Positions 30,746-43,669 of a DNA stretch of 64,000 nucleotides are shown here, piece by piece. Within the stretch, counting starts at the first letter, position 1, and the number at the start of each line of letters is the position of its first letter. The stretch is from Corythucha ciliata (taxonomy: Eukaryota > Arthropoda > Insecta > Hemiptera > Tingidae), in NCBI GenBank assembly GCA_038030265.1, contig CM075942.1, forward strand, positions 48,326,751-48,390,750, written 5' to 3'. A program made the position numbers and the translations under genes. The notes below the pieces were generated by a model. The model searched no databases. It saw only the letters and a program-made list of their open reading frames with translations, and was not told the DNA's origin.

Positions 30746-31452
30746 CAACTTTCAGGACTACGTTCTTCCAGTTGAATGGGACTGTCGCGAGCTCTCGGTC
30801 TATCACAACCTTGCCGAAATTTGAGTTCTCAACAATTGAGTCCCGAAATTTGCATTTTCACGGGAATTATTTTATCGACCGTCGTTCAACCGAGAAATAC
30901 AGCATGAAATGCTATTATCAAGCTCCTGGGACGACCACGAAAATAGGCGCCCCTCAGAATCTTAACCCCCCCCCCCCCACCTATCGGGCTGTATTCCCTC
31001 CATCAGTCCACGAATTAATCTGCGACTGGGCAAACAGGGGATTACCCCGAGCCACCGCTAGCTCATTTCAAGTGAAATCGCCACCAATCTTTTTAAGTAC
31101 CTACCTTTAACCCAAAATTATGAATGAATTCTTACTACGTGAGGATCAGGCTCTTGAAACTGCTTAAGTCGATTAAATTCGTTGTATGGAGCCTGCCCAC
31201 CGGCCGGCGGCTGCGGGGGTCGGATTTCTTTGCATTGTGATGACCTGTGGCTAGCCTTCAAATCTCTTTATATATATATATGTCTATGCGTATATCGTTA
31301 CAAAATTACAGCCTTGTCGGTTCATTAATTTTTTTTTTTAAAGAGCAGGCCGTGACTTATTACAAACAAAATCATTCTGCGAGACTAGATCAAAACTTTC
31401 TCTCGATAGAGGGTGTGAGGGGGAAACACCTTCATACGGTTCATAACAAGGA

Positions 31453-33615
31453 TACAATGCGTGCTGGAGGTCTCAGGCGTTGTCTCCCTTTTTTGCCTCT
31501 TTGAATCTCTTGTCTGTCACCTCTAACAGCCTTGTTACAAAAAGGCAAAGGCGGAAGTTTCCTCTTCTGTTATCTTTTTCGACAGAAAAAAAAAAAGATA
31601 TTCTAATATTTCATGCTCCGAAGAGCATCGTGATTGCTCCCTTGCCGAGAGAATGTTCTGTTTTTTTTTCTCGCTCCCACAACAGCAACTGACAAGATGA
31701 AACCTAACCACGAGAGAGGATTAACTCGTCTCTTCCGAAAGACGTATACCAACCCTCCAACGCGGAGGCCGAACCAAGGAAAGGATTTTCTCATAATACG
31801 ACAGGCGGAGGCCCTCACACAAGAGTTGTACAACTGGCTTTTTTCCGCCTCTTCTCCGCCTGTTTTTTTTTTTCTTTCTTTCTTGATTTCATTCCTGTAT
31901 AATCAAACGAAATTTCAACGTGTGAACTATAACGAAACAACTTTATATGACTTCACGGGGAGAAGTGATGAAATATTTCCACCTGAAACTCATTGTTAGC
32001 TCCAAAAAAATAGCTGGCCGGTTCTCACAGAATCCTTCGATTTTATCAACTTTTTTTTTGCGAAATGCACCTCTTCGAGAACCGATTCTTAATAATGAGG
32101 TAATAAAAAAAATAATTCTCATGACGATCCCATCGTGTGATTCGTCCTCCTCCCTCACTGCCATCAACGAACGTAGAGGGAACAAGGAAGACAATTTCAA
32201 TTGTTTTCCTACTGACCGTACCGCAAAGACGCGTCTTTTCTCAATTCACTTTCTATACGAACCTTTTAACGAGCGTCCGTCAGGTTAAAAACCTTTTTAA
32301 TTCCACGCGTCGATTCGGATGCTTTACCGCCTTAATTAATTTTTAAACCACAAAAATTACTCTCCCGCGCTCACTTGCGTCGCTTTCCAATTATCTAATT
32401 TCCTCGCACTTTCATTGTCTCAAATTCCTCAAGTTTCTGCGTTGGAATTCGACCATTTTAAAACAAAAAAATGTAGTTGTTGTTTTTTTTAACGTGCACA
32501 AAAGGGATGTGTAATTATCTTATCACGACAAAAGACTTGTGTGGTCCCTTCCTTTTATAAGAGCTCGAAAAATAAAAACGCGAAAGGGAGAAGGAAGGAA
32601 GAAAAAAGAAGAAAGAGGAGCCTAGCGAGTTGTAAGGCCCATGATATATTGCCTTCTCTATGCAAACTTGGCACACGCTTGGTTTTTTAGCTATCCATTA
32701 ACGCTTATAAATTGAATATAAAATGTTACAAAGGCGGGGGAGGGGGGTAATGGGTGGGAGGAGTATTATTTCAACAAAAAAAATTGTAATGAAAGAGGGA
32801 GAAAAATTGTAGTTACAGCGTGACTATAATTTCTCTCTCTCTCTCGCTCTTCTTTTGTTATTTAGACTCAAGATCTATTTTAACGCATGAACGAATTTTT
32901 TAATGTATTACGTGAACATTTTTAATATCAGTTTTTCGTTACGAGTAGGTTGTTCAATAGAAACAAGTGGGCGTCCTTAAGATGTTTGCTATTGACCTGA
33001 AAACGGAAAAGAACCCTCCACCCGCGAAACGAGAGAAAAAAAATAAAACCAACCCCTCCCTATTATCCGGCGTACAAAAATGAAGTTAATTGCTTAAATT
33101 ATCTGTTCAATAGCGCACAATAAACGACGAGGACGGAGTGAGAGATAAAACTAATATCGACGAGGACGTTAAAAATTGTTGGGAAATCGTGTCAAGACGA
33201 AGAAAATGGTAATTTTTTTAAGCGTTCAATGTCTGTGGAGTCTGGCCGCGGATGTGGGAGAGGCTAGAACAAACGCCCCGTTTTAATCACCACGTATAGA
33301 TTGCTAAGCCAATGATTGCCACTTTAAGTTTATTGCTACACGTTTGATAGGTCTTTTAAAACGTTTTCTCCATAAAGCCAAACTTGGGCATTTTCGATAG
33401 AAAGTCTGAATCTGTTTTTGAGTAGGAGTGGAATCCACAGGTTTTCACCCTCTAACACCCGTGAACTGAGAAATTATTATCAGAAAATGGCTTTTGTTCC
33501 TTTTAAAACGCTAATTTAGAATCCGACATGTGCAAAAAAACCCTTAGTCCGTTCCTCCCTACACACAAATTGGAACTTCGCAGGGTTTGCAATTAATTTC
33601 GTGCGTGGAATTCCT
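31453..33615. other. Unique A/T-rich DNA, no gene seen
   Basis: Several overlapping open frames up to 121 codons occur on both strands around 31.6-32.3 kb, but none has a recognisable domain and they shadow each other. Homopolymers and a CT-rich stretch (32831-32850) are the only other features. Confidence 0.45.
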
Positions 33616-34700
33616 TATACAGGGTGTTCAAGAAATAGAGGGCAATATTTCACCCGGTGATTCTGCACCACAAATGGGTCAAAATGACCTCTATTGACCA
33701 TAGTCCGATTCTCATTATTTTCCGAGATATTCAGGATTTAAGTACTTTTTGATTCTGCCTTGTTTTTTTTTTTGGAAAAGTGGCCGTTGCATGGTAACCG
33801 GTGGCTCTAAGGCCAAATCTGACGGCACCATTGGAAAGAGCGGACTTTTTTCTATTAGAATTTAGGCATTCAATTCCATTTTAATCCACACGTGCTCAGA
33901 TATTCGGCCACAAAGTCAAACTTGTTCAAAATTCAACCTCTTTTCACGACATTTTGAAGCTGGACTGTTCCTCAACAGGTGCTTTCCGAGATGACCCTTT
34001 TTCAGAAAAGTTGGCGCATAGTGTCACCATGAAAATCGTATTTTTTAATTGCCTTCTTAGAGGGACATTTTTCTAGATATTTCAAATTTGGGCAGAAAAG
34101 ACACGAGACACCTATTCATTTCTTACGTTGTTTACTTGACATTAAATCTCAAAATTGGTTATGAAAAATTGGAAGAAATTGAAAAAGTGTAAACAAATAA
34201 ATAAGGTGAAGTGTACAAAAGAAAACAATAAGATCCAAAAAATCAGAGAACTAATACTACTACTACTACTACTAATAATAATAATAATAAAATAAATAAC
34301 TAAAAAAGGAAAATAAGCAAGGATAATTTCAAAGATCCTTTAAAATGCAGCTACTCGATCGTAGACGGGCATAGGACAACACGAGGTTTTCATTCACAGA
34401 AATTAGTATGGCTCAGTTTGAGAATAGGATCGAGATTCATTTTTCCATGTGTACAAGCCTGAAATTGTCGAATAAAAGCCGTCTCACAAAAAAGCTCAAG
34501 GTTTCTTCATCGTCATTGTCATTCTCATAAATTTATTGAAATGAACACGTTTTCAAATGATGAGCTGCGTCACATGCATTACATCTATGGACTCGCGCAA
34601 GGAAATGCATTAGCCGCATCTCGGTTGTATCGGGAACGTTATGAATAGGTGTCTCGTGTCTTTTCTGTGAAATTATCCTTGCTTATTTTCCTTTTTTAGT

Positions 34701-34740
<40 letters not shown>

Positions 34741-35394
34741 GTAGTAGTAGTAGTAGTATTAGTTCTCTGATTATTTGGACCTTATTGTTTTCTTTTGTAC
34801 ACTTCACCTTATTTATTTTTTTACACTTTTTCAATTTCTTCCAATTTTTCATAACCAATTTTGAGATTTAATGTCAAGTAAACAACGTAAGAAATGAATA
34901 GGTGTCTCGTGTCTTTTCTGCCCAAATTTGAAATATCTAGAAAAATGTCCCTCTAAGAAGGCAATTAAAAAATACGATTTTCATGGTGACACTATGCGCC
35001 AACTTTTCTGAAAAAGGGTCATCTCGGAAAGCACCTGTTGAGGAACAGTCCAGCTTCAAAATGTCGTGAAAAGAGGTTGAATTTTGAACAAGTTTGACTT
35101 TGTGGCCGAATATCTGAGCACGTGTGGATTAAAATGGAATTGTATGCCTAAATTCTAATAGAAAAAAGTCCGCTCTTTCCAATGGTGCCGTCAGATTTGG
35201 CCTTAGAGCCACCGGTTACCATGCAACGGCCACTTTTCCAAAAAAAACAAGGCAGAATCAAAAAGTACTTAAATCCTGAATATCTCGGAAAATAATGAGA
35301 ATCGGACTATGGTCAATAGGGGTCATTTTGACCCATTTGTGGTGCAGAATCACCGGGTGAAATATTGCCCTCTATTTCTTGAACACCCTGTATA
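33616..35394. mobile_element. 1.78 kb inverted-repeat DNA element
   Basis: Ends TATACAGGGTGTTCAAGAAA and its complement at 35375-35394. The arms (about 33616-34325 and 34675-35394) are inverted copies for about 700 bp with few differences, including a mirrored trinucleotide run (TAC/TAA at 34255-34290, TTA/TAG at 34708-34757). About 350 bp of non-palindromic DNA lies between them and holds the short frame at 34541-34648. ACAGGGTGT ends are common on arthropod DNA transposons. The target duplication is not clear (TAT/ATA). Confidence 0.9.
34541..34648 (+). pseudogene. Transposase-type HTH N-terminus, 35 codons
   Basis: ATG to TAG: MNTFSNDELRHMHYIYGLAQ then GNALAASRLYRERYE. The pattern (T-x-x-E-x-x-x-M-x-x-x-Y-G-x-x-x-G-N-x-x-A-A-x-x-x-Y-x-x-R) is that of the helix-turn-helix domain found at the N-terminus of arthropod transposase-like proteins (DUF4817 type). 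The full domain continues with a P-N-R and a second helix; here the frame ends at once. I infer a truncated capture inside the inverted-repeat element. Confidence 0.6.
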
Positions 35395-35399
35395 GGCGT

Positions 35400-36320
35400 T
35401 TAACGTAATATTGTCAAGAGTTTGCTCGTTTTTAAAAGCAATTTTGTGAGTCTCGCTCCATTTCAAAAATAAAATTTCGCTAATGGACCCATTTAAAACC
35501 AATTTCGCGGGATTGGCCCACCCAAAAGAAACAATTTCGTACAATCAATCGATTTTGTACAATCAAAAAGCCAAAAATGGTGGGTCCGGGTTCTTCCAAA
35601 ATGTAATTTCTTGGAGTTGGCTCATTCAAAACCAATTTCGTGGGTTTGGCTTCCAGAAAAAACACAATTTTGGGGTAGGCGGGGGGTTCATTTCAAATTA
35701 TCAATTTTGCGGGGCTGGCTCACCCGAAGCAAAACAGTGTCGTGGGTTTCACTGCATCAACAACAACATTTAACACTGAAAATGATATTTTGTGAGGTTG
35801 GTTTTTCAGAGTAACCGCGGGGTTGATTGGCTCGTCCGAATAACGAAATCCATGCTGTTGGCCCATTCAAACTACAAATTTCGTGAAGAAGCCAATTTTT
35901 GAGAGTTGGGTTAATTAATTAAGCAATTCCTTGGGTTGACTCGTTCGAAGTCTAATTTCACGGCACTAAATGTCGTAATTTTGGCTAATTCAAAAACCTA
36001 TTTATCGCGTCAGATTGGCTTCAAGATGAAAATACAATTTCACGGTGTCGGCTATCGGCTTATTGAAAATAAATAACCTTTGGGGGGGGGGGCAAAGAGA
36101 AAAATCCATATCGTGGAATTTGCAGCATCAAAAACAAAATTTTGCGCTTTTGATCCATTCAGAAAGCAATTTTGCACGCAATTTCTTGGGTTTGGCTCCT
36201 CCACTTTCAACAAAGGGCGATCCAATCGAATAAAACTGAGTTCTTCGAAGGAGCCATCAAAATTAACTTTTTAAATAGCAAAATACGTGGGCGTTTAAAT
36301 GAACGGACCGCGAAAAATTT
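35400..36320. repeat. Degenerate ~45 bp repeats (AATTTCGTGGGTTTGGC flavour)
   Basis: Units such as ACCAATTTCGCGGGATTGGC, ACCAATTTCGTGGGTTTGGC and CAATTTTGCGGGGCTGGCTC at about 40-50 bp spacing, with (T/C)CATTCAAA between them. A G tract lies at 36081-36090. Confidence 0.8.
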
Positions 36321-36479
36321 GGTTTTTGGGTAAGGGGAGGACAGGGGTGAGAAGTTGTCCTTCCTTAGACGTCGAAAGCTATAAACAGTAAAGAGTGGCT
36401 ACCCACCCCTACTAATCATGGAAAACTACAAAATACTACAGGGTCACCATATTTGGTCGGCCATTTTCACTGGCCTGTC

Positions 36480-37990
36480 TCTTCCAGTTTCGCAGCTGAA
36501 ACCCCAATTTTGAGCCTGACTGTAAAACCAATTTCGTGAATTTCATTCGCTAAAAACCCAATTTCACGAAGGTTTCTCACCAAAAACCCTTTTTTGCAAA
36601 ACCGGCTCACTAAAATGCCGCGGGACTTTCTCGCCAAAAAAAATTGCGAGTAAGGCCCGGCGCACACTAGGAGAAAAAAGACGCCGACGCGCGAGTCGGC
36701 GTCTTTTTTCTCGGGGAAGAGACGACTCTCGCGTAAGCCTCCAATGTGAAAGGCCCCATAGAGTTCTATGTGTTTTTTTCTCCTAGTGGGCGCCGGGCCT
36801 AAGGCTCTCTAACAATTTTGCGGCATTTCGTCGATAAAAAACCAATTCCACGGGGTACCTGATTAACAAAACATATTACATGGATTTTGCACACCAAGAA
36901 CCGTGTTCTAAGTACTGGCTGAACCGATTTCTCGGATATCACCCACAGCGCGGATTTTTATCACTGAAGAAAACGATTTTTACTGGACCGGCTCACTAAA
37001 ATAATTTCGCGGATTTTCATCACCGAAGAAAACAATTTTTACTGGACCGACTCACCACAAAAAACAATTTCGCGGGGTTTAATCGCCCAAAAAAAAAAAA
37101 AAAAAAACAATTTCGTGAGGCGTGCCTTATTGAAAAACCAATTTCGCGGAATTTCTACACTGAAGAAAACCGTTTTGGCGGGCCCTGTTCACTAACAAAC
37201 TATTTTCACGGGTTCCACTCACTTGAAAAACCATTTTTAGGTTCGCCTCCTTCAAAAACAACAATTGCGACGTTTTTCTCATTAATACATTCGTTTTTGC
37301 TATTCTGGTTCACTAAAACGCTAATTTGTCGGATTTCACTCACTATAAAACTTTTGTTTTCAGTTTCTCGTATTATGCCGCCAAACAATAATTGTTTGCG
37401 GGTTCGGCTCGCTATAAGAAACCGATTTTTTCGTTTCACTTCTTAAAACACAGATTTTTCTCTCTAAACCCCATTTCCGCGTGTCTACCATACTGAAAAA
37501 TCCATTTCGTGAATCATTGTAGCTGAAGACCCAATTTCGCGGGGTTGCTTCATTCAAAAACCACAATCACACGGATCATGCACACTAAAAAACATTTTCG
37601 CACGTCTGGTCCAATTTTTAGGTTTTCGCCCTCCAGAAAAGCCTAGTTCGCGTATTTATATCGAGGGTACGTCCCGTTCAGAAACTAATTTCTCTGGTTT
37701 CACTCTTTAAAATCTCAAGTTTGCAGATCTTCCTCACCAAAACCCCATTTTCGTGGGTTTGTCTCGCTAAAACATTAAGTTTGCTGATTTTAGTTGCTGA
37801 AAAGCTAATTTTGTGGACACTTCTCATTCAAAATCCACTACATATAAATTCATTCTAGAGATTCTGGTTCACATAAACGCTAATTCCGTGGGTTTTGCTA
37901 GCTAAGGAACCATTTTTGCCGTCCTGGCTCACATTTAGAACCAATTTTGTGGCATTGCCTCATTGAAATGAACCATTGTATACAGATTGT
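36480..37990. repeat. Degenerate ~40 bp repeats (CTCACTAAAA..CCAATTTCGCGG flavour)
   Basis: About thirty units of GGCTCACTAAAA...CAATTTCGCGG(G/A)TTT type over 1.5 kb, broken by the MITE at 36654-36799. Neighbouring units differ by 20-40 percent. Confidence 0.85.
36654..36799. mobile_element. 146 bp MITE with strong internal hairpin, TAA duplication
   Basis: Ends GGCCCGGCGCACACTAGGAG and the complement of CTCCTAGTGGGCGCCGGGCC; TAA at 36651-36653 and 36800-36802. Inside, AAAAAAGACGCCGAC and GTCGGCGTCTTTTTT (about 36673-36709) form a near-perfect stem with a 6-nt loop. Confidence 0.92.
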
Positions 37991-40900
37991 CTCACTAAAT
38001 TGTCTCTTGATGCGCCAGGCAAACCGCCAGGCATGTCCGAAGTCCGTGGACTTAGTCTTGCTATGCTGTTGTTTCGTGACCTTGCGGTCTTCTCAGAGAA
38101 GCTACATCTCACTTCTATGACTTCGGCTTGATAGCTTACAGGCATGTAAACTACAGAAAAGACGAGGAAGGACTCTTCCATCCACCCCTAGATCAAGGAC
38201 GACGTCTTTTCATCGACCTCAGTGGCCCTTGCTTTTTGACTTGTTCAGCAGAAATGGGTTCAAACACTTTTTATTCCTTCTAAAATGCTGGCAAAACCGT
38301 CCATTTTTTACCATAAACGACGATAATAGTCAGCCCGATAACTTTGAGAGGAGTGCGGAACTCCCTAGCTGGTGACCCTTTATTTTCTGTCTTCTGCCTA
38401 ATAGTTTGACGTGTCGAGACTTTGATTTATACTTCCGCGATTACTAATATTATTTAGGAATTCGCTATTCAAAGAAAAATTTCTTTGATGCCTACATCCC
38501 ATCTCCCCTTCCCCAACCCACCATGGGACCTCCAGAAACCGCAGAAATCTGGCGAAACCGTATAACCTTTGTCTCCGTCGCCGCTACTTTGAACCGTCGT
38601 AACTCATTTAGTATGCACGATAATAATCATCTTCTCGAGATGAGGAGGGATGGTGTTCCTATAACTTGCGGGAGACTTATTTCCCTCCCAATCGGACAGG
38701 GCTATTTAACAAGGGATGACAGCCACTTTTTTTTATGAATACGAATTTGCATAAAAGCGTCAGATTTTCTTTAAAATGATAATAAAAAAAGACAAATAAA
38801 AAAACGGACTTACAAGGTCTGATCGGCTCTTTCAGGGGCCCGTAAGCCGATGTTTTGACAGGTTCCGAAAAAAAACATCAATAAAACTTACGACTGTAGC
38901 TGTCTTTGGTCGCGATGTCCTATGAGAAAGAGACGCGTCTCCATCTTTTTTTTTTCTGGGTTTTCATTTACTTTAGGGGGACACTACAAAGAAGGTAGGG
39001 CCAGGGAATGCCCCCGTCTTCATGTCAACTGATTTTACGTTGGTGTTGTGTAATGACTAATGACGAATGAAATATTGACAGAAGTTTTCATGCTTACAAA
39101 ATTCCCATCTCACGATCGATTCCTTTTTTTTTTTTTTTTTTTGTACACAAAAGTTACCAAAACGGGTCTCTTAGAATTGGATCGCTCTCTTCCCCTGCAC
39201 CTTCGTGGCGTTCAGGGTTTTTTATATTGAAAAAAAAAAAAAAAAACGCTTTGATGATCAAATAGGGGCCGTGCTCGGTCATAGTTGACTAGTTTCGGTC
39301 ACGTATATGGAACTCCACGAAAGCTATTACCGCCCTTCTCAGGATGTTATTTAAACTATTGATGTTGATGGCGCAGAGGAAGGGATTTTCCCCCTGTTTT
39401 TTGTTTTTGTTTTGTGTGAAGAGAAGAGTCGCCTGAGGGCTCGCACGCCTTGCGTTCCTGAGTTTTTTTTGTTTTGTTTTTTCTCTCTCTTTCTCGTTTT
39501 TTCGCGAGCATCACGGGAACTTCAAAAACATAAAATCACTCCGTCACGAGCGTCTGCCACGTTAAGACAACTCATCCCACACTTTTCCGCTATGCGACGG
39601 GGAATTTGATGGGTTTTGTTTTAAATTTCACTAATCGGCACACGCACAAAAAAAAACTTTATTCCCACATCGCGCTCCAATCAGATTTGATACGCCAAAT
39701 TCCCACGCACCCCCTCCCTCATTGCCCTCATTCATATTTGTATCTTTGTTCTGAACAGGGAAGTGAAAAAAGTGCGTCCTTTTACGTCTTGTTACACACA
39801 TTCTAACCACTTTAGCCGGCTCAGAGGGGGCGCGGGCGGAGAAAATTCTCCAATCTTTGATAGTGTCGTGAACTTAGGAATGAGGGCAATCAAACGGTAA
39901 TAAATTGCAATCAAGAGCGACAAGTTATGACTACAATTTTTTTGAATACGTTCCAAGAGAATGCGAAATAGAGGGAGAGCATGAAAAATGGTGTGGGGGG
40001 GGGGAGACGAGAGAGTGATATCGGAATTCAATTTTCTATGCAAGTTACTGTTATTTAGTGGCGGCACTTTCCTTACATTTCAAGTCTTTTATTACTTTCT
40101 CTTAACGCAGCTACTTGTAAAACGCGAAGGCTTCTTCCCCCCCCCCCTCTATTTCGAGCCTATTATTACTCTTCCTGGACAGATGCTTTCTCCCTGCCAT
40201 TCTTCTTCGCAGAGGCGTTCGAACCAAAACATAATTTTTACCTTAGTGAGAAAAAAATTAAGTGTCACCTTATGATTCGCGTGAAGATTTCCTCCCATGA
40301 AAAAAAAAAGAGCGGGTAGAGACAGTAGTTTCAGGGGGCAGGGAGGGGGCAATTGTGGGACAAGCGGTGCTTCAATTTGTCGTGGTATGGAAGTGTGTAT
40401 GACACGGTGAAAAAAAAAAGGCAGTATGTGGTCTCGTTGGCCTCACCATACCACACACACAGTTATGTAGATTGACAGGTCCTCCTTATTGACCTAAACT
40501 CACCGTGGTGAATACTTTGACTATCACTCTCACATTGTCAACGAAGATGAAATTCGTTTGAGGCGATGGGGGGGGGGGGGCTCTTTCCAAGAGGTGACTC
40601 GCGAGGCGAGTGTATCGTCGTTAGTCGTATTTTTCGATGCCGGTCTATTGGATCTCGAAAAGTGGTTCTCTGACAACACCTTTCGGCCGTTGGAAGCCAC
40701 TCTTTAAATCAGGTAGAATTTGCTCGTTTTTTGTTGTTTTTTTTTGTGTGTTGGCTGGTGGTGGGAGGGGAAATCTTAATGACAAAACAATGAGATCAAC
40801 GTTTTTTTCGTATAGTAATTACGTTGTTTGACGAGCTTTAGAAACGAGCTCATAATAAGGTTAGTAGGGGAATCGTACAACCGGTTCCCTTTCCGGGGAT

Positions 40901-41962
40901 AAAAAATGGAATGATACTGCAAAAAAAAACTCACTTATTAAGGCAAGCGAAGAGGTGATTTACTCATAAAATGTCGTGTAAGGTCAACAAGGAAGCCTAA
41001 ATTCCATTCAAGTGTCCCACCGTATGAGGTTGGTTTTAATTTTTCTCAGCAAAAGGTTAGGCCATAAAACGCATAACACACTTTCTTCGTGTGGTCCAAT
41101 ATTGGAACGCTATTTCGGCGCGGGAAAACATTGTTTTTCAGGCGCTAATTAAGGGGGTGTGGGAAAGGAGAAATTACTTTCCATAAATTTCTATGTGCAA
41201 CTGGTTTGGACAAAGTTAATTCACCCCCGAACTAAAAAACTCTTAATCTCTCCCCCCCCCCTAACACGCCTAACCTATAGACACTTGGAATTGGTGGTGC
41301 AGAAAACCGCCAAATTTGTACATATCGTTGAGTTTTTACCCATAAAACTTGAAGAACTTTCCTGTGAACCCCAAGCCTCTTTGAAATGTGTCATTCAGTC
41401 ATTCTTACCCAACTGAACGCGTGGGATTCAGGGGAAGGTCAGTCGCCTATAGTCATTGCCACCTGTCGGAAATTGGCGAGTGAACAACTTGAACTTGACT
41501 TTTACTCTCTCACATTTCTGTAACTGTCCTCACCAGCGTGGCAGCCACTGTCTCCTGTTTACGACAGGAAGAGCCACAAGGTGCCCACCTAGCAGGCGCT
41601 TATCCACGATGAAGAACTAACTCGAAGGAGTACGACGACGTGGAGGGTACTCTCACTAACCGAGACAAACAGTCCTAGAAGTTATCGAAAACAATAGGAA
41701 GGTCAGGTTTTGTATTTCTTGAAGGAATCACGTAGTCATTTTCAGGAGTCTGGTGAACTATTTCAGGCTAAATCACGTCTTTGAAACGAAATAATCGTCT
41801 TTTTCTGCTAAATAAATGTCACGGTTTCTCGTTTAGTGAGTCTATTTCTGTCAAAATTTCCACTTTTTGGCAGAAAAGCAAGTTCTAGACGAGATACATA
41901 ATATTTTATTTCAAACTTATATTTTACAGTACTCGTTGGGAGCATGAGCCGTGAGCATGGGC
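37991..41962. other. Unique DNA, no gene seen
   Basis: Unique A/T-rich sequence with many homopolymers (T at 39127-39141, A at 39230-39245, G at 39997-40005, C at 40138-40147, G at 40568-40579, C at 41253-41261). Open frames up to 95 codons show no domains. A few loose repeat-like words near 41750-41880. Confidence 0.45.
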
Positions 41963-42338
41963 TTAAGGCGGGGTTCAATCGGGGTTCCTCGGCCCCTTCC
42001 CTGTCCCCTTCGCCTAAGCTTCACCCCTAAATTTTGGCTCCATTTCTGCCATTAAAATTCACATTTCGATCTTTGGGAAGTTCTACAGTGAGGTTAGATC
42101 TTGCTTTTTCAAACTTCATCCCTAAGATAACCCAAAAACACTTTAGAGCTCAAATGCGATTTAGGGTTATTTCAGGCGTGAAATTTAGAAAAGCAAGATC
42201 TAACGTCACTGTAGAACTTCCTGAAGAGTAAAATGAGACGTTGAAATCGAAGATTGGTGCAGGAATGTAACCAAAATATACGGGTGAAAATTAGGCGAGG
42301 GAAGGGGTCGAGGACACCCGTCTGAAACACCGCCTTAA
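41963..42338. mobile_element. ~370 bp MITE flanked by TTAA
   Basis: Ends GGCGGGGTTCAATCGGGGTT and the complement of CACCCGTCTGAAACACCGCC; the arms pair loosely across the element and strongly in the centre (GAAGTTCTACAGTGAGGTTA at 42078 with its complement near 42222). TTAA stands at 41963-41966 and 42335-42338. TTAA suggests a piggyBac-like origin, but a 3-bp TTA/TAA duplication next to a matching base cannot be excluded. Confidence 0.75.
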
Positions 42339-42690
42339 CTTCCCCTTCTGTCCGGGACGCCACGTTGTTGGCTTAATTTACTGGATTGGTTATACAGCTT
42401 CTCAGGACTGACCAACTCGAGATTCGTAACCTTATTTGGACATTCCCCCCTGACTGTCATTGTGAGCAGACGAGGGGGTAAAAACCCTCTCAAAGAAGGC
42501 GACCAAAAACCGAGTCTTGGTAGTCGACGTATTCCCTCTCAGAGGGACGAGCAATCGATGCCAGCCCAGCGCCAGGCGGCGTTGTTGGATCCCATCACCA
42601 CCGATCAGAGCTTTGCGCATGCTCGCCCCTCCCACACAACAAGAAGGCACTCGAAGAATTCGACATACCAATCTCAGAAACTGGTCTATT
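42339..42690. other. Unique GC-richer stretch
   Basis: Frames on both strands (for example 42462-42695 plus, 42432-42671 minus) overlap and show no recognisable domain. No repeat structure seen. Confidence 0.4.
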
Positions 42691-43045
42691 CATGAGCTAT
42701 AACTGAAAAAATTGTTTTTTGGAGAGTCGAAACCTCGAAATTGATTTTCGAAAGAGCTAAATCCACGAAATCAGTTTTTTAAAAGAGACATACTCGCGAA
42801 AACGGGTTTTTGAAGGTGTAGACTCCTTCTTTTCACACATTTCTGATGACACAACACAAGTCCGCAAAATTCACTTTTTGAAGAGCTAAACACGCGAACT
42901 TCGTTTTTTCAGTGACTAAATCCCGCAAAAATGGGGTTTTCTGCGATTGAACCCCGCAAAATTGGTTTTTCGTAGAACCAAACCCGCGTTTTTTTTTATA
43001 CGACAACGCCGTAAAATTTCACCATTGTTCCACGAATTTAACTTT
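42690..43045. repeat. Degenerate ~40 bp repeats
   Basis: Units like CGAAATTGATTTTCGAAAGA, CGCAAAATTCACTTTTTGAA and CGCAAAATTGGTTTTTCGTA spaced about 35-45 bp, with (G/T)A(G/A)CTAAA(C/T)CC between them. Same flavour as 17470-17920. Confidence 0.75.
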
Positions 43046-43665
43046 CAAGGTTCCCCCCTTGAAGTCCCTTCACAGAGTTGCTTTTCCTTCTGAAAACGCT
43101 TCCTTCACGCGGACTTTACACGCGTTCAGCCCAAGGACGCAGCATGCAACAGATGGGGCGGCCCATTTGACCCTAAATGCTGAAGGGTTTCACACCGTAA
43201 TTTTGCCAATGGTTGAATGGTCTTGCCAATGTGGTCAATGTATCGGACTGTTCAAGTGAAAAAACAAAGCTCCCATCGCAACCAACAACGCATAAACATA
43301 ATTATATGGGTGTATTGTAACCGCATATTCAGTCCACGAGGACAAGTTGGACACAAACTGATTGATACTCGCCCCCGGAAACTTTTGACATGCCCTCAAT
43401 CTGCCAATCTGAAACCAAGAGTAGTGATTACTCCGGCAAAAAACTTTGAGCACGGTCCTCACTTGCTAGATCCAATAACTCCGTATTTAAGCCGATTTCG
43501 GTTTCAGGGTACGTAGGCCAGTACTCACGTTTTTAGTTGATTTAAATAGCCCAAATCATGGTCTTGCGCTCTTTTTAAATTGTAACCACGAAGTCGCACA
43601 GAAATGATGGAAAACACTGTTTATAGTCCAATCTGGCAACTCTGCCGCAACTTGGCGCCGCTGCT
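43046..43665. other. Unique DNA, no gene seen
   Basis: Open frames to 99 codons (43217-43516 plus) with no recognisable domain; overlapped by a minus-strand frame. Nothing further seen. Confidence 0.4.
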
Positions 43666-43669
43666 TTAA

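Larger units (their letters stand above)
27935..31452 (+). repeat. Tandem duplication of ~1.75 kb, two copies
   Basis: Copy A 27935-29714 and copy B 29715-31452 both begin ATCACAATTTGTCAGTTG and end GGTTCATAACAAGG. They are nearly identical. Copy B lacks about 75 bp present at 28005-28085 and has an extra 36 bp near 30175-30210. Each copy holds the right half of the hAT element, its flank and the inverted ~140 bp repeats, so the duplication came after the hAT insertion. Confidence 0.95.
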
